This document shows positions 7,907 to 11,768 of a stretch of DNA of 11,768 nt, piece by piece; positions within the stretch are counted from its first letter, which is position 1, and each line of letters starts with the position of its first letter. Location: assembly GCA_003024985.2 (NCBI GenBank), contig PXIH01S0086615.1. One strand, written 5' to 3'. Position numbers and translations under genes: made by a program. The notes beneath the pieces are model-generated. The model was given only the letters and a program-made list of their open reading frames with translations. It ran no database searches and had not been told where the DNA came from. The DNA comes from Euperipatoides rowelli (lineage: Eukaryota > Onychophora > Udeonychophora > Euonychophora > Peripatopsidae).

Positions 7907-8584
7907 GTAATATTTTTTATATCTTTCTAATTTTTACTTAATTTCTTTAATGTTTTTTTTTTATATTTTTATGTCAGATAGGGGTCATTCTCTATTTATG
8001 TTATTTTAGTTTGGATGTTTAGGTAGGATTACTTGATAACTTAATCCAATGTTTATTAATTTGTTTTCAAATCAATTGGCATAGAAATCATTCTTTTTCA
8101 AATTTCTTTTATCCCAACATTTATTGTAATTCATCCATATAACAATTTGACCACAAGCTTTTCCATTCATTTTATTATAAAATACTATGTCAATTATAAG
8201 TTTATAAATTGTGAAATAAACATGAGTACTGAAACATTAAATCTGTTATCAGAAGCATCATCATTTTATATCATTGATTACCTTTATTTCTATTAAGCCA
8301 ACCTCAAACTATACCAGAATTACAGTCCAATAATAAAACCAGAGTTGTCATCTATCGAATTTATCTTATCTTAATTAATAGACTTTATGATGATTGGTAG
8401 GCTTAAGGCTTTCCCAGCCGATTATTATGTTTGTATTACATTCAATAAGCTTGTTTAATACATTCTACCCTCAGTAAACTTGATATAGTTGCTATAATCT
8501 CTTAAATTAGTTACACTTACATAAACTTTCATTAATATTCCAATTCATATTTCCTATTCAATCTTCTATGTCAAACCATTTTAA
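7907..8584. other. AT-rich region, no gene seen
   Basis: T-rich DNA with no useful open frames. A short GC-richer spot near 8393-8430 has no identity that I can give. Confidence 0.4.
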
Positions 8585-9110
8585 TGTAAAACTTTCCTAA
8601 ACTGTTTACTTGTTTATTTAGTTATTGTTTCCGAGTTCCAACCAGTAGCAGAAAGTGTTGTAAGTGCATTTGTGATGTTAGATTTCAAACATCATAAGCT
8701 AGTCAGGTTGTTCAACAGTCTAAGATAGATTGATATAGTTAGAACTGCTCAGTTAGGCAGCCTAGCTCCTCTGGGGATTTTTAATACCCTCCACTCATGA
8801 TAAATGCCTTGAATGAGATCAGTCAAGCCTCCAATGAATAAGGTTTATTTATTTAGTTGTATTTTCACAATATTATCTGTGGATGGGAAAATTGCCATAA
8901 CTGCCATCTGACCAGATGGGTTGGTGAGTCCCAGAGAAGTAAGCTGAAGACCTAGCCATTAATGATCCAACATTATATTCTTCCAAGGCAAGGCAGAAAA
9001 GGACAACATGGATACCCATTGGTTTGTTTGTGACTGCTTATTATATATAATAGCAGCTATCCTCTAAACACATTCCAATATCCAAAAGTTCTGGATGCAC
9101 CCACTAGCAG
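8585..9110 (+). other. GC-richer region with broken open frames; possible decayed coding DNA
   Basis: Composition rises to about 40% G+C. One plus frame is open for about 48 codons up to a TAG near 8728 (including SEFQPVAESVVSAFVMLDF and KLVRLFNSLR), and reopens after it with TAQLGSLAPLGIFNTLHS. A T-rich run ending in TTTATTTAG near 8620 could be a splice acceptor. CCATCTG and CAGATGG (8904-8910 and 8913-8919) form a near-perfect palindrome. No protein family is recognised. It could be an old transposon or pseudogene. Confidence 0.2.
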
Positions 9111-9440
9111 CTAACTCCATCAAAATATATAGAATTTAAAATGTATCTCAGACTGTTTCTGCCGTAATTTTGAGCTCAGGAGTTATTATAGTTGTCCAAA
9201 AAACTTTGGAACTCCTAAATTTTATAAAATTCCAACCCCAGATTAGCGAAGATCATAGAAATCTCAAATTAGCATCAGTCAGATATTCTTTAGCAAGGCT
9301 TTCAAATAAATAAATAAAATGTGCTAGGATGAGTGGTTGAGGAGGAGGAGCAAACCTTACCAATATAGATATTTTTAATCCTTTATTATCTAGCTCCAAC
9401 TTCTTTATTTGTTTCCTATGGGTCTTCACAAATGAAATCA
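9111..9440. other. AT-rich region, no gene seen
   Basis: No open frame or RNA gene is seen. A short AAATA repeat lies at about 9303-9320, followed by a G-rich purine run near 9330-9350. Confidence 0.4.
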
Positions 9441-9536
9441 GTTACTACATAAGTAAACAAAAGCATAAATACTTATGGCTCTTTCTGAAATCAGTAAGGT
9501 TCAATGGTTTTATGCTTTCATTTACTTATGTAGTAA
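9441..9536. repeat. 29-bp inverted repeat with 38-bp loop (hairpin)
   Basis: The arm at 9441-9469 (starting GTTACTACATAAGTAAA) is the reverse complement of 9508-9536 at 27 of 29 positions; the two differences are adjacent, in the middle. The loop is 9470-9507. An RNA from either strand would fold into a 96-nt hairpin. A 10-bp direct repeat, TGAAATCAGT, occurs just outside the left arm (9433-9442) and inside the loop (9486-9495). The structure could be a foldback/MITE remnant or a small-RNA precursor; neither is shown by the sequence alone. Confidence 0.85.
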
Positions 9537-9990
9537 CAAATTTTAACAAATTTGCATGAAAAATATTATTTATCTTTTTTTGTGTTTTAAACATTTATAG
9601 TTTCTATTTACAAGAGATAGAAATCTACAGAATGAAATCTTAAATTTCATTCCTTACTATATTTATTTTTTATTAATTTGTATATATTTATTGAAGTAAT
9701 AAATAAATGTACTTTGTAATTTATTTATTTTTGGGATGTTTATTTATGTATATTTTATTATTTTGCAATCATAGGTAATCATATGTGATTTAATTTTAAT
9801 TATTTCTAAAGGTATTGCCAATAAGCCAATCTATGTCTAAATTATGCCATTAAAGCCCTTTTGATGAAAGCTATTAATAGTGTTGAAGTTATTTTGTTAA
9901 ATAAATTAAAATCTATTTTGATTTTAATTAAAAGAAGTCTAAAGAAGCAGTTATTTAATGTTTGTTATTACGTTTTTTTTCAAATGTTTT
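9537..9990. other. AT-rich region with a short A/T hairpin, no gene seen
   Basis: This stretch contains a perfect 11-bp A/T inverted repeat (9698-9708 and 9719-9729, loop 10 bp), which may be chance in such biased DNA. No coding sequence is supported; the open frame at 9861-10091 is low-complexity and runs through the regulatory motifs. Confidence 0.4.
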
Positions 9991-10203
9991 GTTACCATAG
10001 CAACAAGCTGGAGCTGAGAATATTATTATTATGTCATGATTACAGTTTGTTATTCTCACCTGATGGTGGTTGTGTAAATAAATTTGCATAAAAGGAAGTT
10101 TATGCATGCCATAGCAACCAATCAGCTGTTAGTTGGTGTGGAAGAAACACTCCTAGCAACCGATGTATATAAATAGAGTGGCTGAAGAGGACTCGAGGTC
10201 GAG
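9991..10203 (+). promoter_or_regulatory. TATA promoter with X-box, CCAAT and E-box motifs
   Basis: GTTACCATAGCAAC (9991-10004) matches the palindromic RFX X-box GTTGCCATGGCAAC at 12 of 14 positions. CATGCCATAGCAAC (10105-10118) is a second, weaker match and runs directly into CCAAT (10118-10122) and an E-box, CAGCTG (10123-10128). A third half-site, CCTAGCAAC, is at 10152-10160. A TATA box, TATATAAATAG, lies at 10166-10176, predicting a start near 10195-10205, where CTCGAGGTCGAG (10192-10203) sits. X-boxes bind RFX factors, which control ciliary genes in animals. X-box/CCAAT spacing close to the TATA box supports a real promoter firing rightward. An LTR promoter (U3) is an alternative reading. 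Confidence 0.6.
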
Positions 10204-10330
10204 AACCAGAAATTCTCCTGACTAGTAGAATTATCATCTCCAAGCCTAATGCTGAAGATGACATTCGACATTTTTAATCAAACATAAAATTTTTATTTAT
10301 GATTTGCTATAAATTATATTTTATTTATTA
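10204..10330 (+). other. predicted transcribed leader downstream of the TATA box
   Basis: Moderate-GC sequence after the predicted start contains a small hairpin (GAGAA 10201-10205 with TTCTC 10213-10217). The first ATG (about 10250) opens only 12 codons (MLKMTFDIFNQT). No splice donor stands out. Confidence 0.25.
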
Positions 10331-10620
10331 CCAATGAATACCAACAATGAAGCAGAAAATAATGTTCCAGATAAACTTTACCAAATTTATTCAAGTTAAT
10401 GTATCCCGAGCAAGCAGATGTTACTAAAACCTTTATAAAACAGAGCCAAGCAGAGAAACTTATGTTAATAAAGCAGATAATCCACTAGAAATTCAAAACA
10501 GACTTCAACTGTTACTTCAATTTTAAAAGACATTTCCAGATATAAACATTGTAGCTGAAACTCAACTCCAGAGACAATAATTAAATCCACTTAATTTCAA
10601 TAAACCCAAATCATACCTTT
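10331..10620 (+). pseudogene. possible decayed coding sequence after the promoter
   Basis: Several short protein-like pieces follow one another in different frames: MNTNNEAENNVPDKLYQIY, then PEQADVTKTFIKQSQAEKL, then DNPLEIQNRLQLLLQF and KTFPDINIVAETQLQ. Each is closed by a stop or frame change. They resemble a hydrophilic protein that has lost its frame, but there is no homologue I recognise and the pieces could be chance. Confidence 0.15.
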
Positions 10621-11340
10621 AAAATCTTACTCCCTTTCCTTCCCTTTATTTACCATAGATTGGCTTTACCTGAAAATATATCTAAATAATTTTGGTCATG
10701 ACTTATATTTAATATTCTATAAAATATCATTGGGAAAATTATTAATTGTAATATTTTGGGAATTGTTATTTGTTGTTAAATTTGTTACTAAATTAAATTT
10801 TTGTCTGTGTGTGAGACCCTCATTATTATTATCAAAATGTATTTTTTTTTTAGATGGCCTTAGGTGAAAATGCATGAACAAGGGGAAGTAGCTAATTTAA
10901 TTTATTCAATTTAGTGACAAATAAAGAATTTATTCTTTTTCCTCTTAAACTCCTAAACTCCTTGGGCAGCACTTGGTCATATATTTTATTAAGAATAAAA
11001 TGGGGTCCCCTCTCAACTTATTACATGTTGCAATCTAATCTCAAATAACAGAAATAAATAACCAGTATATTGTAGTGTGTAATCCCTTATCTTTGGTTAC
11101 CATGTCTTAGAGTTGCTTATACATATAAAGTACTTATTTGTGTATTTATATTAATTTATGGTTATGCAAATCTGTTTAAGTAGTAAGTCTATACTAAGAT
11201 TATGGTAGTTAAATGGTTATTATGCCTGTCTAGTTTTATTGTGTTATGTATTTACATAATGGATGAACAAATATTAGAAATAATGTTTGTTTGCCTATTT
11301 GTAAAGTGTAATAAATAAAACATGACTTACCTCTATAGCA
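10621..11340. other. AT-rich region, no gene seen
   Basis: No open frame of note, RNA gene or recognisable transposon in the frames I read. A/T runs are common. Confidence 0.4.
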
Positions 11341-11598
11341 AATAAATCTAAGGTTTTGTAGTGATGGCTTATGAAGGTAGGCACTTGCTACAGATGATGT
11401 TAATTATGCAGTTGTAGACATACTTAGTTTATGAAAATCCAATAGTTAGTCTTAGAACAGAATAGGGTTCAAAAATTAGGGGGACTGAACTCTATAAGGC
11501 TAACTATCAATGGTCCGGTTAAGCCCACGTTCAGAGATTGGTATCTGACACATTTTATCCATGTAATTATGTAATTTTAATAAAAATAAATAAATAAA
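11341..11598 (+). other. possible small retroposon with A-rich tail
   Basis: A GC-richer body (about 11350-11555) is followed by TAATTTTAATAAAAATAAATAAATAAATG (about 11571-11599, here described as AATAAA/AAAT repeats), the kind of 3' end seen on SINEs and short LINE copies. GGGTTCAAAAATT near 11465 weakly resembles a Pol III B box, but no matching A box is seen. No target-site duplication was found. Confidence 0.15.
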
Positions 11599-11768
11599 TG
11601 TGTATTCCAAACTATTCAAATCAAATTTAGTTTAAAAAGTATTTTCAATTCAGAAAAATATAACAAAAACTACTAAAACTTAATATTACTTCAATAGCAG
11701 TAAACTTTTGTCTATATTCATGGCTACTAAACTGTTAAATTTCAGTTTTTTTTTTTAAATTAAATCAA
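11599..11768. other. AT-rich end of window
   Basis: No feature seen other than a T run near 11745-11755. Confidence 0.4.

Noticed and set aside
9698-9729. Perfect 11-bp A/T inverted repeat as a functional hairpin
   Set aside because: The arms are AAAT simple repeats, which pair by chance in such DNA.
9861-10091. Plus-strand frame of 76 codons
   Set aside because: It is a low-complexity K/L/I-rich product that runs through the X-box motif and stops before the promoter core; probably chance.
11460-11475. GGGTTCAAAAATT, resembling a B box of a tRNA gene
   Set aside because: There is no cloverleaf or A box at the right distance, so no tRNA gene is called.
1-11768. CRISPR arrays, bacterial operons, defence systems or phage genes
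   Set aside because: There are no spaced direct repeats and no prokaryotic gene organisation; composition and the LINE show animal-like nuclear DNA.

Overview
The window is very AT-rich (roughly 70% A+T or more by eye) nuclear DNA of a eukaryote, most likely an invertebrate animal. It has long stretches without open frames, A/T simple repeats, a decayed LINE and a TATA/CCAAT-type promoter, and no sign of bacterial gene packing. I cannot name the species. I see no intact, recognisable host gene.

Left part (1-5461). The one element I can identify with confidence is a nearly full-length, dead non-LTR retrotransposon (LINE) on the minus strand, about 422-5445. In its own direction it has an 18-nt leader, ORF1 (5427 to about 4045) with a gag-like CX2CX4HX4C zinc knuckle, a gap of about 100 nt, ORF2 (3942 to about 780), a 3' UTR and an A-rich tail. 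ORF2 carries an N-terminal APE-type endonuclease, a reverse transcriptase and a C-terminal GGLGL plus C-x-C...H...C region. The element is bracketed by a 16-bp target-site duplication with one mismatch (406-421 and 5446-5461). Both ORFs are broken by several frameshifts and many stops, so nothing in it is functional. The layout resembles the L1/Tx1 group; the exact clade is not settled. Outside it, 2-139 on the minus strand is a short open, GC-richer segment that runs off the window edge and may be an exon.

Middle part (5462-9100). This is mostly AT-rich non-coding DNA with a G-poor plus strand. It holds small islands of higher GC with short protein-like open frames: 6749-6892, 7245-7424 (the best, an ATG-started 59-residue frame), about 7843-7906 and about 8585-8730. 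None has a family I recognise. They could be exons or decayed transposon coding sequence.

Right part (9100-11768). A strong 29-bp inverted repeat (9441-9536) can form a long hairpin. At 9991-10203 lies the clearest regulatory region: a near-perfect RFX X-box, a second weaker X-box joined to a CCAAT box and an E-box, a third half-site and a TATA box, all pointing rightward. The DNA after it has only broken open frames (about 10331-10620), so it may drive a first exon, a non-coding RNA or a dead gene, or it may be part of a solo LTR. An A-rich AATAAA-type tail near 11575-11598 may be the 3' end of a small retroposon.
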